Source: Streptomyces sp. P9-A2 (GTDB lineage: Bacteria; Actinomycetota; Actinomycetes; Streptomycetales; Streptomycetaceae). From it: a stretch of 64,000 bases of DNA. This document shows positions 36,294 through 45,041 of the stretch, one piece after another; the first letter of the stretch is position 1; the number at the start of each line of letters is the position of its first letter. Both the position numbers and the translations under genes were made by a program. The stretch is taken from positions 1-64,000 of the forward strand of contig NZ_JAZIFX010000002.1 of assembly GCF_036634175.1 (NCBI RefSeq), in the 5' to 3' direction. A model generated the notes under the pieces. That model was given only the letters and a program-made list of their open reading frames with translations, was not told the origin of the DNA and did not search any database.

Positions 36294-37889
36294 ATGAGTG
36301 ACTCTTCTGCCAGCACGCAGGGTGCCAGCACAACGGTTTTCACCGCCCGCTCGGGACGGCTGGCCGCGCTGCCGCGGCTGCTGTCGCTCGACCGGAGCGG
36401 CGAGTTGACCAGTGCGCACGTGCGGCTGGTCGCCACAGCCGTGGGCCGCTCGGAGCGGGCGGTGTGGCGGTGGGTCGCCAAGGCGCGCGCCACCGGCCGC
36501 GTCGGTGCCGCGTCCCGGACACGGTTCAGCGTCACCCCGGAGCTGCGGCGGCTGCTGGTGGTGTGGGGAGGCAACGCCTCCGCCGTGCACCGTGAGCTGA
36601 AGCAGCGGGCTCTGGCCGATCCTCGGCTGCCTGCGGCCCCGTCGCTGTCGACGATTCACCGGGCGCTGCGGCGGGACCTGACGCCCGGGGAGCGGGCCGG
36701 GCTCGCAAGGGGGGAGGCCGCCCGGCGGGCCTTCGATGTGTTCGGGCAGCGCCCTGCCACGCACCGCAATGCTGCCTGGGAGGGCGACCACAAGTGTGCG
36801 CCTGTGGGGGTGTTGCTCGAGGACCAGCTCGTGCAGCCCTGGGTGACCTGGTTCATCGACTGCCACACCAAAGTCATCACAGGGGTGGCCGTGACGCCCC
36901 ACTCACCCAGCGCGGATGCGGTGCTGGCGGCCCTGCGGATGGCCCTGGACCGAGCCGAGCCCTTCGGGCCGGCCGGCGGCCTGCCGGGCCTGATCAGGGT
37001 GGACCGCGGCAAAGAGTTCCTGTGTGCCACCGTGGCCTCGGCCCTGGGGGCCTTCGCCGTGCCCGTCGTCGATCTCCCGGCCTATAGCCCCCATCTGAAG
37101 GGCACCATCGAGGCGCTCAATGGTGCGGTCGAGGACATGCTGTTCGTCTCCATGCCGCGCTACGTGCACCGGCAAACGCTCACCGGCGGCCGCACCGCGG
37201 ATCCGGACGAACCCGCGCTCTCCTTCGAGGCGTTCGTGGAGCTGCTGCTGAAGTGGGTGCACTGGTGGAACACCGAGCACCAGCCCAGGGCTCTGGGCGG
37301 CCGCACCCCAATGCAGGCGTGGTCGTGCGACCCCACTCCCCTGCACGACGTTGCCGCCGAACAGCTGGCCCATTTCGGGCTCCAGGACGACGGACGCACC
37401 CGCACCATCACCACACAGGGCGTCCGGTGGCGCAACCGCCACTACATCGCCCCCTGGATGGTCGGCCAGGTCGGCGTCCGTGTCGCGGTGCGCCACCTGC
37501 CCCACCACGACATGACCATCGAGGTCTTCGGCCTGGACGGCGCACACCTGGGCAGCGCCGTACTGGCCGAGGCGGCCAGCGAGGAGCAGCTCAACAAGGT
37601 CCGCAAAGCCCGCACCGCCAAGGCGCGGCGGCTTCGCGCGGACATGAAGGCCGCTGCACGGCTGCGCCGCGAGCGCTTCGAGGCCGTCACCACCGCCACC
37701 CCGCCCGAGCGCCTGGGTGCGCTGACCGAGGCGGAGGCCGAGGCAGAACTTGCCGAATCGGACGCCACGGACCTGCGGCGGGCCGATCCCGGCTACATCC
37801 CGCACCAGCCCGTCCCGGATGGCTGGGCACGCCCGGTCCCACCGGCCGCGGACGGGCCGGAAAACGACACCCCCGAGGAGAACGCGTGA
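36294..37889 (+). CDS. TniA/TnsB-type DDE transposase
   Basis: 531 residues, AAGGAG nine bases before ATG. N-terminal HTH region; catalytic core with WEGDHK (Asp165), RVDRGKEF (Asp237) and KGTIEALNG (Glu273), the D-x71-D-x35-E series of the retroviral integrase fold; then a Mu-type C-terminal barrel (TTQGVRWRNRHYIAPWM) and a long Arg-rich tail. This is the strand-transfer enzyme of Tn5053/Tn7-type elements, working at ends with multiple binding sites together with an AAA ATPase. The stop overlaps the GTG of the ATPase gene. Confidence 0.9.
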   Translation: MSDSSASTQGASTTVFTARSGRLAALPRLLSLDRSGELTSAHVRLVATAVGRSERAVWRWVAKARATGRVGAASRTRFSVTPELRRLLVVWGGNASAVHRELKQRALADPRLPAAPSLSTIHRALRRDLTPGERAGLARGEAARRAFDVFGQRPATHRNAAWEGDHKCAPVGVLLEDQLVQPWVTWFIDCHTKVITGVAVTPHSPSADAVLAALRMALDRAEPFGPAGGLPGLIRVDRGKEFLCATVASALGAFAVPVVDLPAYSPHLKGTIEALNGAVEDMLFVSMPRYVHRQTLTGGRTADPDEPALSFEAFVELLLKWVHWWNTEHQPRALGGRTPMQAWSCDPTPLHDVAAEQLAHFGLQDDGRTRTITTQGVRWRNRHYIAPWMVGQVGVRVAVRHLPHHDMTIEVFGLDGAHLGSAVLAEAASEEQLNKVRKARTAKARRLRADMKAAARLRRERFEAVTTATPPERLGALTEAEAEAELAESDATDLRRADPGYIPHQPVPDGWARPVPPAADGPENDTPEENA

Positions 37890-38659
37890 GCGGCGACATG
37901 GACTACGGCAGGCTGCCCGCAGAGGACGAGGACCACTTCCACCGCCTCGATGCGCATCTGGTGGCCACCGACACGCTCATGACGACACTGGACGACGTCC
38001 AGGCGACGATCGACGCCAAGGCTATGATGGTCGCCTACGGAGCGGCCGGATACGGCAAGACGATGTCGGTGAACTCGGCATTGCGCAAGATCGCCCCCGA
38101 CAACACTTACCGCCTGGAGCTGCGCTCGGGCCCGACCCCCCGCGACATCCGCCACGGACTGTTCCACGCCCTGGGGCTGCCCGGGGAACCGCCGACCCGG
38201 CCGATCGAATTCGACACCCTCCTGAAGGAGACGCTGTCGCAGACGTTCCGCGTGCTGGTGTGCGACGAGGCCCAGTGGATGGGCCGCAGCTCGTTCGAGT
38301 ACTGGCGCCACCTGTGGGACGACCGCAACACCGACATCGCGGTGATCTTCGCCGGAGGCGACAACTGCTACAAGGTCCTCAAGCGTGAACCGATGCTGGC
38401 GTCACGGATCTTCATCTGGCAGAAGTTCACGCGCATGCCCGAGGCCGAAGTCGTCGCCACGCTGCCGGCGTTCCACTCCCTGTGGGCCAAGGTTGCCCCG
38501 CAGATGATCCGCAACATCGACCGGGCCGCGGCCCACGGCAACTTCCGCAACTGGGCCACCATCACCAAGCACACGCTCAACGGCATGAAGAAGAAAGGCC
38601 TGACCGAGGTCAGCCAGGATCTCGTCAACTGGGTGTACAGCAAGCTCGGCGGCATGTAG
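37886..38659 (+). CDS. TniB/TnsC-type AAA ATPase
   Basis: 257 residues from GTG 37886 (ATG 37898 is possible). Walker A GAAGYGKT at 52-59, Walker B VLVCDEAQ with Asp127/Glu128, then an AVIFAGGDN sensor strand and arginine-rich stretch. Short AAA proteins of this size bind DNA and direct the DDE transposase to the target and confer target immunity. Overlap GTGA with the transposase gene. A 130-base gap follows before the third gene. Confidence 0.87.
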   Translation: MSGDMDYGRLPAEDEDHFHRLDAHLVATDTLMTTLDDVQATIDAKAMMVAYGAAGYGKTMSVNSALRKIAPDNTYRLELRSGPTPRDIRHGLFHALGLPGEPPTRPIEFDTLLKETLSQTFRVLVCDEAQWMGRSSFEYWRHLWDDRNTDIAVIFAGGDNCYKVLKREPMLASRIFIWQKFTRMPEAEVVATLPAFHSLWAKVAPQMIRNIDRAAAHGNFRNWATITKHTLNGMKKKGLTEVSQDLVNWVYSKLGGM

Positions 38660-38789
38660 CAGCGGCCGCACCTGGCGGCGGCCCGGGAAGCACGGGCCGC
38701 CGCCGACAACCTCGCACGCCGTACAGACCCGCGCTGGTGTCTCCGCATCCGGGACCAGTCTGTGCGGTGGCGCGGCCGGAAGGGAGGCG

Positions 38790-39824
38790 ATGACACTGGT
38801 CTACGGCGACGTGACCATCGTGGTGGACGAACGGGACGACCTGTTCTACACCCAGGCGGCGCTGCAGGCCCACCGGCCCGAGGAAGGCCGCATCACCGTG
38901 CAGCCGACGCCGGCCAGCGGCAGCCCGGCCGCGCTGGCGCACGACATGCTGTATGCGCTGGGCAAGCGGCTGGCCCCCGGCCCCAACTCCCCTGACGTGT
39001 GGCTGGACTCGGTGAACGCGGCCTGGCTCGCCGCGGCGGCCTGGGGTGTCGCGACCGGGGTGCGGCACGTTGTGGTCCCCCGGGCCCATCTGCTGACCAT
39101 CCGGCGCATCGACCAACTGCTCGCCTGGCGCAAGTCAACGGGGGCTCAACTGACCCTGCTGTGGCAAAAGCCGCCGCGCGCACTGCCGCCGGCGCTGGCC
39201 CGCGTGGAGCGCCGGATCAGCGGCCGGGAGAAGTTCGAGGCGCTCCTCGCCGAGCCGGGACCGATACCCGCACGCCCGTTCTTCCCTACCGCTGCACCGA
39301 TGGCAGGGCCAACCGCGGTGGCTGCGGGGCAGTCACCCGCCCGGCAGCCGCAGGAGACGCGGGCGGCGTCGCTGAGGCCCGGGCGGCCGGCTCACCCTTG
39401 CACCGGCGCGATGGCAACAGCGCGGCTGGTCCAGGCCGCCCCTGCCCTCGTGATCGCGTCCGCGGAGGCCGCCGCTCTGGCCGCTCTCGCACACCCGCTC
39501 ATCGCCGGAGCCCTGAGCGTGCTGGCCTTCATCCGGGCCGGCCCGGGCAGCCTGCGCTTCACCCGCGACCTCGACATCACCAGCGACATCTCCGCCATCA
39601 AGCTCCACGGAGTCGGCCATCGGTACTGCCCTCTGCACGCCATCCCTGCCTGGGCACGCCCGCTGCTGGCCGCCGCCCGCGCCCACCACCGTCTGGCACC
39701 CCACCCGCCCGAGGACGGCATGTTCGCCCCCGTCATGGTCGCCGAAGCCCGGCATCTGCGCGCGCACGCCGGACGCCTGCCCCGGCTCGACCTGTCCCTG
39801 CCCGCCGGCGTCCTCGTCCCTTGA
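38790..39824 (+). CDS. Unknown third protein of the TniA/TniB module
   Basis: 344 residues; GGGAGG just upstream of ATG 38790. Residues 1-150 look like a compact alpha/beta domain (TLVYGDVTIVVDERDD at the front, RHVVVPRAHLLTIRRIDQLL further on). A low-complexity Pro/Ala/Gln linker follows (about 165-205), then a second domain with SAIKLHGVGHRYCPLHAIPAW. In Tn5053 and Tn7 relatives the third gene is TniQ/TnsD, a zinc-finger target selector; the CPxC fingers of that family are not seen here. It could be a replacement target selector or a cargo gene. Confidence 0.65.
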   Translation: MTLVYGDVTIVVDERDDLFYTQAALQAHRPEEGRITVQPTPASGSPAALAHDMLYALGKRLAPGPNSPDVWLDSVNAAWLAAAAWGVATGVRHVVVPRAHLLTIRRIDQLLAWRKSTGAQLTLLWQKPPRALPPALARVERRISGREKFEALLAEPGPIPARPFFPTAAPMAGPTAVAAGQSPARQPQETRAASLRPGRPAHPCTGAMATARLVQAAPALVIASAEAAALAALAHPLIAGALSVLAFIRAGPGSLRFTRDLDITSDISAIKLHGVGHRYCPLHAIPAWARPLLAAARAHHRLAPHPPEDGMFAPVMVAEARHLRAHAGRLPRLDLSLPAGVLVP

Positions 39825-39964
39825 GCTGCGTGTACCGAAGCACCCGCCCTGCGCACCAGGGAAACGGCAGCGCTGATGCAGGTGATGTCGGAGGCTTCGC
39901 CCGCTGTGTGGCCGGCCCCTGGCGCGACGCCTGTTCTCTCAACACGGAAGCACAGGCCGCCTGC

Positions 39965-40531
39965 TCAGGTGCACTTCGGCACTGGAACCCTTCTGCGCGC
40001 CGCGGCAGTCCTGCGGGCCTGGGCTCGTGCAGCGTGCTGGTGCTCGAGCGCTTCACGGGTGCGTTTGGGGATGACCAGTTTCATCTTGGTGGCAAGCGCT
40101 ACGAAGGTGCTGGCGCCGGTGCCGTAGCGGCCTTTGCGGGTGTCGCTGTCGGTCTTGTAGAGCAGGACGTCGACGATGCCGAGGGCCCGCAGGTTGGTCA
40201 GGACGCGTTGGACGTCGTCGATGTTGCGCCAGTCTCGGGTATAGACGCAGATGGGGCGGCGGGTGTCGTCGCTCTTTGTGCGGGTGTTGAGGAGCGTGGC
40301 CGCCTTGCTGCGGTAGCCGAGAAGGCCGTCTTCGGTTGCGGTGCGGATCGTGGCCCAGGAGCGGTCAAGGAGGCTGAGCGGGGTGAACCAGAGCCACTTG
40401 CCGCTCCAGGGGTGGTCGTCCTCGGTCAGGGAGGTGTCCGGGGCGGCGGCCCATAGCCAGTGCTCGGTGGTCTCGCGTGAGGGGGCGTCCTGCTGGGCCG
40501 ATGGGGCGGTCTTGGCGATCACCATCGGCAC
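39965..40531 (-). CDS. Bles03/DUF1917-like protein (putative phosphothreonine-lyase fold)
   Basis: 188 residues from GTG 40531 (ATG 40525 possible). It has the family series: HWLWAAAP near 24, GKWLWFTPLSLLDRSWATI near 44-62, a TEDGLLGYRSKAATLL block, RRPICVYTRDW and DDVQRVLTNLRALGI near 92-118, and VLLYKTDSDTRKGRYG near 120-137. This matches the Bles03/C11orf68 group, related by fold to OspF-type phosphothreonine lyases. The tail is Arg/Ala-rich. It is divergent from the pPIWI-RE operon with only 41 bases between the starts, so it may belong to that system. Confidence 0.65.
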   Translation of the reverse strand: MPMVIAKTAPSAQQDAPSRETTEHWLWAAAPDTSLTEDDHPWSGKWLWFTPLSLLDRSWATIRTATEDGLLGYRSKAATLLNTRTKSDDTRRPICVYTRDWRNIDDVQRVLTNLRALGIVDVLLYKTDSDTRKGRYGTGASTFVALATKMKLVIPKRTREALEHQHAARAQARRTAAARRRVPVPKCT

Positions 40532-40572
40532 TGTATGCGAGGTTTGTTCTTTTTTTCGCTTATTTAACTGTT
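40532..40572. promoter_or_regulatory. Short divergent promoter before pPIWI-RE operon
   Basis: An AT-rich 41-base stretch with a T-run (40549-40557) and TATTTA at 40561-40566, seven to twelve bases before ATG 40573. No ribosome site is present, so the operon mRNA may begin at the ATG (leaderless). Confidence 0.45.
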
Positions 40573-41751
40573 ATGGGTCTCGTAGAACGGAACACCCTCC
40601 GATGGCGCCGTGACCTGGCGCTGACCGCGTGCTGCGCCGCCGCCGTCGCGGAAGCGGACCGCACAGGCGATCCGGACCAGCGAGCAGCTCGCCTCATCGA
40701 CTGTCTGGGAGTTCTGCGCTCGGCACACGGCGCCGGCGCAGCCGCCGCCGTGGATATGCGCGCGCTGCGGCGCGGCTTGCGCCACGGGCTCGCGCCTCTC
40801 CTGCCCGCCTGCTGCGAGGACGGTGACCCGCTCGGCGAGGTGAAGCTGCTGGACCAGGATGGTCTGCTGTGTGACGCAGTGGAGGACCTGGGCCGCGAAC
40901 ACCTCGTGCCTCAACAGGCGTTGATGGAGTACTGGCCCTGGGCGCGCTTGCGTGCCGAGCAGGAGGAGCAGCAGCTGTACGCGGAGATCCGGCGCCTTCC
41001 GCCGGACGATTACGCGAAGGTGCGCGAACTGCTGGCGAGTGATCCGGTGGCGGAGCAGGGCGTGCTCTGGGAGAAGTGGGACGGGCTGTGGGGGCGATTC
41101 GGGTTCTTCGAGCCGGTCTCGTCCTGGCCGTGGTGCAACGCGGCGGGCTGGTGCTTCCCGTGTCCTGTCTGTGCCTGGCCGATGCGCGCGCAGCCCGCCG
41201 GGCAGGGGGTCTTCGCCGTGGCGTGCGACGCCCATCTGCTGGAGGGGGTGCAGTACACCTACCGCCAGGTGCGGGGCGGCAGTGGCCCTCCGGTCCTGGA
41301 GGGCGGCGGTGGCTCAGCCCGTCGCGTGGAGGGCTTCCCCGCTGCTGGCGACTACTTGGCGGTCTCCCGGACGGTGTGGCGGTATGTGACCCTGCCGGGG
41401 CGCATGGAATTCGCGATCCGGGATGCGCTGGCAGGGATCGCCGGTCTCGACGTCCTCATGTACCCGGACGGTGACCGCTACGACCTGCGCATCACGGCCG
41501 CCGAGCCGCTGGTGGCCAGGCAGTGGCGGGTGGATGCGAAGGCGTGGCGGTCCTTCGGGGCCCTGGCCGATGCCCTGCTGGAGCGTCCCGTGCTGGGCGC
41601 AGCGGTGCCGCTGACGATCGTGGTCCCCTACCGGCAGCGGTCCGACCTTCCGCTGCTGCAGGCGCGCCTTGCCGGGCGGCCGGACCTTGAAGTGATGACC
41701 GACAAGGACTTCGTCGCCAAGGTTCTTCGCTGGTGCCGGGGTAAGTCGTGA
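40573..41751 (+). CDS. pPIWI-RE system nuclease (REase) subunit
   Basis: 392 residues from ATG 40573; the frame is open further back but lacks signals. Residues 190-225 carry a zinc-binding set (CFPCPVC at 194-200, then CDAH). The C-terminal part fits a PD-(D/E)xK nuclease: Glu279, Asp304 (YDLRI) and VDAK (Asp321, Lys323). This is the layout of the restriction-endonuclease partner in the three-gene pPIWI-RE systems described by Burroughs, Ando and Aravind. It should cut DNA once the PIWI-RE protein and helicase have located a target. The stop overlaps the helicase GTG. Confidence 0.75.
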   Translation: MGLVERNTLRWRRDLALTACCAAAVAEADRTGDPDQRAARLIDCLGVLRSAHGAGAAAAVDMRALRRGLRHGLAPLLPACCEDGDPLGEVKLLDQDGLLCDAVEDLGREHLVPQQALMEYWPWARLRAEQEEQQLYAEIRRLPPDDYAKVRELLASDPVAEQGVLWEKWDGLWGRFGFFEPVSSWPWCNAAGWCFPCPVCAWPMRAQPAGQGVFAVACDAHLLEGVQYTYRQVRGGSGPPVLEGGGGSARRVEGFPAAGDYLAVSRTVWRYVTLPGRMEFAIRDALAGIAGLDVLMYPDGDRYDLRITAAEPLVARQWRVDAKAWRSFGALADALLERPVLGAAVPLTIVVPYRQRSDLPLLQARLAGRPDLEVMTDKDFVAKVLRWCRGKS

Positions 41752-44700
41752 AGAGCGGCGATGTCCGTGAGGCGTTGCAGCGTTGCGCCATTGCGGCGTA
41801 TCTCGCCCTGTCCGAGCAGTACTTCGCATTCGGGACCGTCGATGGCCGTCGCGGTGTGCCGCTGGACTTCGCGCAGATGTTCGCCGCCCGGCGCACCGAT
41901 GCATGGGGACGGTGGCTGTCGCTGCCGCGCGCCAAGTACGAGCTGGTGGGCCGGCTGTGGCAGGCGCTCAAGCAGGAGGGGGACCTGGCCCAGCCGGACA
42001 CGTTCCGCGAGGCGGCCCTGGAATACGCGGTGGCTCCCACTGCGCTGTTCCGGATTCCGGGGGAGTCGAACGCAGACGAGACCCACTGGTTGGTGGCCTG
42101 CCACGCGCAAGAGCCCCTCGTCCTGGCCGAGCATCTCGTCCAGGAGGCCGAGGAGTACCGGGCCATGCTCCAGAGGGCACTGCCGACGGCCGGCGAGGGC
42201 CTGTGGACCTTCGGGCGGGACCGTCTGTACACGGTGGAGATTCCTGCCAGCGAGAAGGACGCCTTCGTGGCCCCGGTCCGGTTGCGCACCGAGCCGTTCC
42301 TTGAGGAGGTGAGGCTGCCGCGGGAAGCGGTGATGGACCGCGTGGTGGGCCAGGCAACTGCCCTGCCGGAGAAGTTCGGGTGGAAACCCGGTCTGCTTCA
42401 GGGGTTCTTCGACCGGCTCACCGACGCGTACGGGCGCACGGCGGCAGAGTTGCGGCTGCCCGCGGGGCCGATGACGCTGCTGAATGCGCCCACCGGAGTG
42501 GGCAAGAGCGTGCTGATGCGGGATGCGGCGCACCTACTGGCCGCCAGCGGCCAGGGCCCGGTCCTCATCGTGGTGGGCCGCATCCGTGAAGGCCTGGGGA
42601 CCGCCGAACAGTTGGCCGCAGACCATGGGCTGGTCGAGGAGACGGCCACCGCTGTACGGGACGCTGCCGAGCGGGCCGGCAAGCCGCTGCGGGTGGTGTC
42701 GTGGGTGGCGTCCTCACGCCACGACGACCAGGCAGCGCTCGCCTTCGCCCAGGGCCGCGAGGACCGCTTCGAGCAATTCGCCGGCGGCTGCGAGATGACC
42801 GGCTGGCAGGTGGACGGCCCACGGCTGGACCGCACCAGGCTTCCCTGCGCCCAGTTGGAGTGGGTCGATGGTCCCGTCGAGCCGGAGCACGCCGGCAAGC
42901 ACCTGTGCCCGCGCATGGGCGTCTGTCGGCGCTTCGAGCACATCCGGCAGGCCGCCGATGCCGACATCATCGTCACCAACCACCACAACCTGATCCGTGG
43001 ACGCTGCAAGGTGCCCGTCGAGGTGGACGGCGAGCGGACCGTCCATGACATGAGCGTGCTGGAGTTCGTGCTGCGGCGCTGCCGCGTCGTCATCATCGAC
43101 GAGGTCGACGCCTTCCAGTCGACCTGGTGCACGCAGGGCGCGCAGGAGTTCACCCTCATCAGCCGCGGCCGGGGCCACGCCGGGCGGCTGGAAGAGGTCG
43201 ACCGGCACCGAGGCGGCCTGTCGGCGCTGGAGAACCTGCTGGTGACCGGCCCGTTGATGGAGGCGCGCCGGCTCAGCGAAACCTTCCTGGACAACGTCCT
43301 TACCGGGCACCTCTACCTGGACTCCGAGCAAGAGCGCCACAATCGCCCGGGCTCCGGCTGGTACATGGTGGGCAAGAAGGATGCCGAGCTGTGCCGTTTC
43401 CTAACCGGCGCCTCTGCGGACGCTGAGATCACCGAAGCGGTGCACCAGGCCTACCTGGCCCTCTTCCCGGGCGAACGGTCCGGTGCCGAGCTGCTGGCGG
43501 GCTGGCAGCCGCTCGCCGATCAGATCCGCCAGGCCCTGGCTGGCAAGGTTAAAGGCACCCGCCGCAGCAGAAAGCTCGCGGTCTTCAAGGACTCCATCGC
43601 CCGCATCCTGGCCGACGCGCCGTTCAACGTGCCCGCCTCCAAACGCGCCGCTGTGGTCAACGATCTCCTCGTGCGGGCCTGGCTCGGTGCGCTCCACAAC
43701 GAGCTCCACACACTGAAGTGGTCGATCCTGCCGCTGCTCGGGCAGCTGAACGCGGCCACCGACCTGGTCTCCACCATGGGGCTGCTCCCTCGCGACGAGC
43801 CGATCCCCTACGGGCCGCTCGGACAGAACCTGTACGGATTCAAGCTCGACAAGAACGCCAGCGGCACCGGCCGCCTCTCGCTGCAGTCCCTGGGCAGCGA
43901 CCCGCACACCTCCACCGTCCGCCTCGGCGACACCGTCGCGCTGGCCACCGCCGGAGTACGGCGCAGCGTCCTGGGCCTGTCCGCCACCGCGTTCTTCCCC
44001 AAGGCCGCCCTGCAGCACGTGCACACCCTGCCCGCCTACGTGATGACCGACGCCGCTCCCGGCGCGGTCACCGCCCACGCCGGGAGCGTGTCGTCCACCG
44101 ATCTCGGCTGGCAGCCCATCTCGATCGGCGGCGTGGAGGAAAAACGCAAACCCTCCGAGCTGCGCAAGCTGGCCGAACGGCTGTGGCACACCCAGATGTC
44201 GTCACACCTGGAGAAGATCGCCCGCAACGACCCGCCGCGGGAGCTGGCCCTGCTGGCCGGGAACTCCTACTTCCACGCGGCGGTGATGGCCGCCGGGATC
44301 GCGGCCGCGTGCGGCCGCCCCGAATGGGTCGCCGTCCTCGTCAGCAGCAACCAGACCCCCTCCGGGAAGGCCGTGAATCTGCCCGAGGGCGTGGTGCGGG
44401 TGACCATCGACGAACTCGAGGACCTGCCCGCCACCCACCCACGGGTGAAGGTGATCTGCGCACCGCTGTCGGTGGTCTCCCGCGGCCTGAACATCCTCAT
44501 CCCCCACACCGACCGCTCAGCGCTCGCCTCCGTGTGGGTGGGCGTGCGCCCCCTCACGCACCTGCACGAGCCGGCCGTCATGTACGCGAGCATCAACGCC
44601 TGCGGCATCGCCTCCGGCACCGTCAGCGCCGACCCCGCCGGCATGCTCGCCTCCCAGCGCACCGCCGCCGTCCGCCAGCGGGAGCTGCTGCTGCGCACCG

Positions 44701-45041
44701 ACCCGCGGTTCTCCCGCATGCCGAAGTTCCTCAAGACCGAGATCCTGGCGGGCATCCTCGTCGAACTCATCCAGCTGGCCGGGCGCGCACGCCGCGGCGG
44801 CACCCCCGTCGAGCTCTACCTGGTCGACCACGCCTTCTTCAACCAGCAGTTGGGCTGCGACTTCCCCCGGCTACTGCGCTCCTACTACGGCCAGCTCGAT
44901 GAGGACGAGCAGGACATCCTGCGCCGCGTCTACGGCTCCACCCTCACCGCCTGGCTCGACCTCGCCCACAGCGAGGACCTGCTGCCCAACCCCGTCACTC
45001 TCATCCCCGCCCCGACCCCGGATGCTCAAGGACCCCAGTAA
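41748..45041 (+). CDS. pPIWI-RE system DinG-type helicase
   Basis: 1097 residues from GTG 41748 (GTGA overlap). Motif I APTGVGKS at 247-254, motif II DEVD at 451-454, TNHHNLIRG just before it, and a cysteine group around residues 347-425 (PCAQLEW, then HLCPRMGVC, then GRC) that should hold the iron-sulfur cluster typical of DinG/XPD enzymes. The final motifs include GLNILIPHTDRS and IQLAGRARRGG near 1000. It moves 5' to 3' and can unwind DNA-RNA hybrids. The TAATG junction couples it with the PIWI-RE gene. Confidence 0.82.
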   Translation: MKSGDVREALQRCAIAAYLALSEQYFAFGTVDGRRGVPLDFAQMFAARRTDAWGRWLSLPRAKYELVGRLWQALKQEGDLAQPDTFREAALEYAVAPTALFRIPGESNADETHWLVACHAQEPLVLAEHLVQEAEEYRAMLQRALPTAGEGLWTFGRDRLYTVEIPASEKDAFVAPVRLRTEPFLEEVRLPREAVMDRVVGQATALPEKFGWKPGLLQGFFDRLTDAYGRTAAELRLPAGPMTLLNAPTGVGKSVLMRDAAHLLAASGQGPVLIVVGRIREGLGTAEQLAADHGLVEETATAVRDAAERAGKPLRVVSWVASSRHDDQAALAFAQGREDRFEQFAGGCEMTGWQVDGPRLDRTRLPCAQLEWVDGPVEPEHAGKHLCPRMGVCRRFEHIRQAADADIIVTNHHNLIRGRCKVPVEVDGERTVHDMSVLEFVLRRCRVVIIDEVDAFQSTWCTQGAQEFTLISRGRGHAGRLEEVDRHRGGLSALENLLVTGPLMEARRLSETFLDNVLTGHLYLDSEQERHNRPGSGWYMVGKKDAELCRFLTGASADAEITEAVHQAYLALFPGERSGAELLAGWQPLADQIRQALAGKVKGTRRSRKLAVFKDSIARILADAPFNVPASKRAAVVNDLLVRAWLGALHNELHTLKWSILPLLGQLNAATDLVSTMGLLPRDEPIPYGPLGQNLYGFKLDKNASGTGRLSLQSLGSDPHTSTVRLGDTVALATAGVRRSVLGLSATAFFPKAALQHVHTLPAYVMTDAAPGAVTAHAGSVSSTDLGWQPISIGGVEEKRKPSELRKLAERLWHTQMSSHLEKIARNDPPRELALLAGNSYFHAAVMAAGIAAACGRPEWVAVLVSSNQTPSGKAVNLPEGVVRVTIDELEDLPATHPRVKVICAPLSVVSRGLNILIPHTDRSALASVWVGVRPLTHLHEPAVMYASINACGIASGTVSADPAGMLASQRTAAVRQRELLLRTDPRFSRMPKFLKTEILAGILVELIQLAGRARRGGTPVELYLVDHAFFNQQLGCDFPRLLRSYYGQLDEDEQDILRRVYGSTLTAWLDLAHSEDLLPNPVTLIPAPTPDAQGPQ

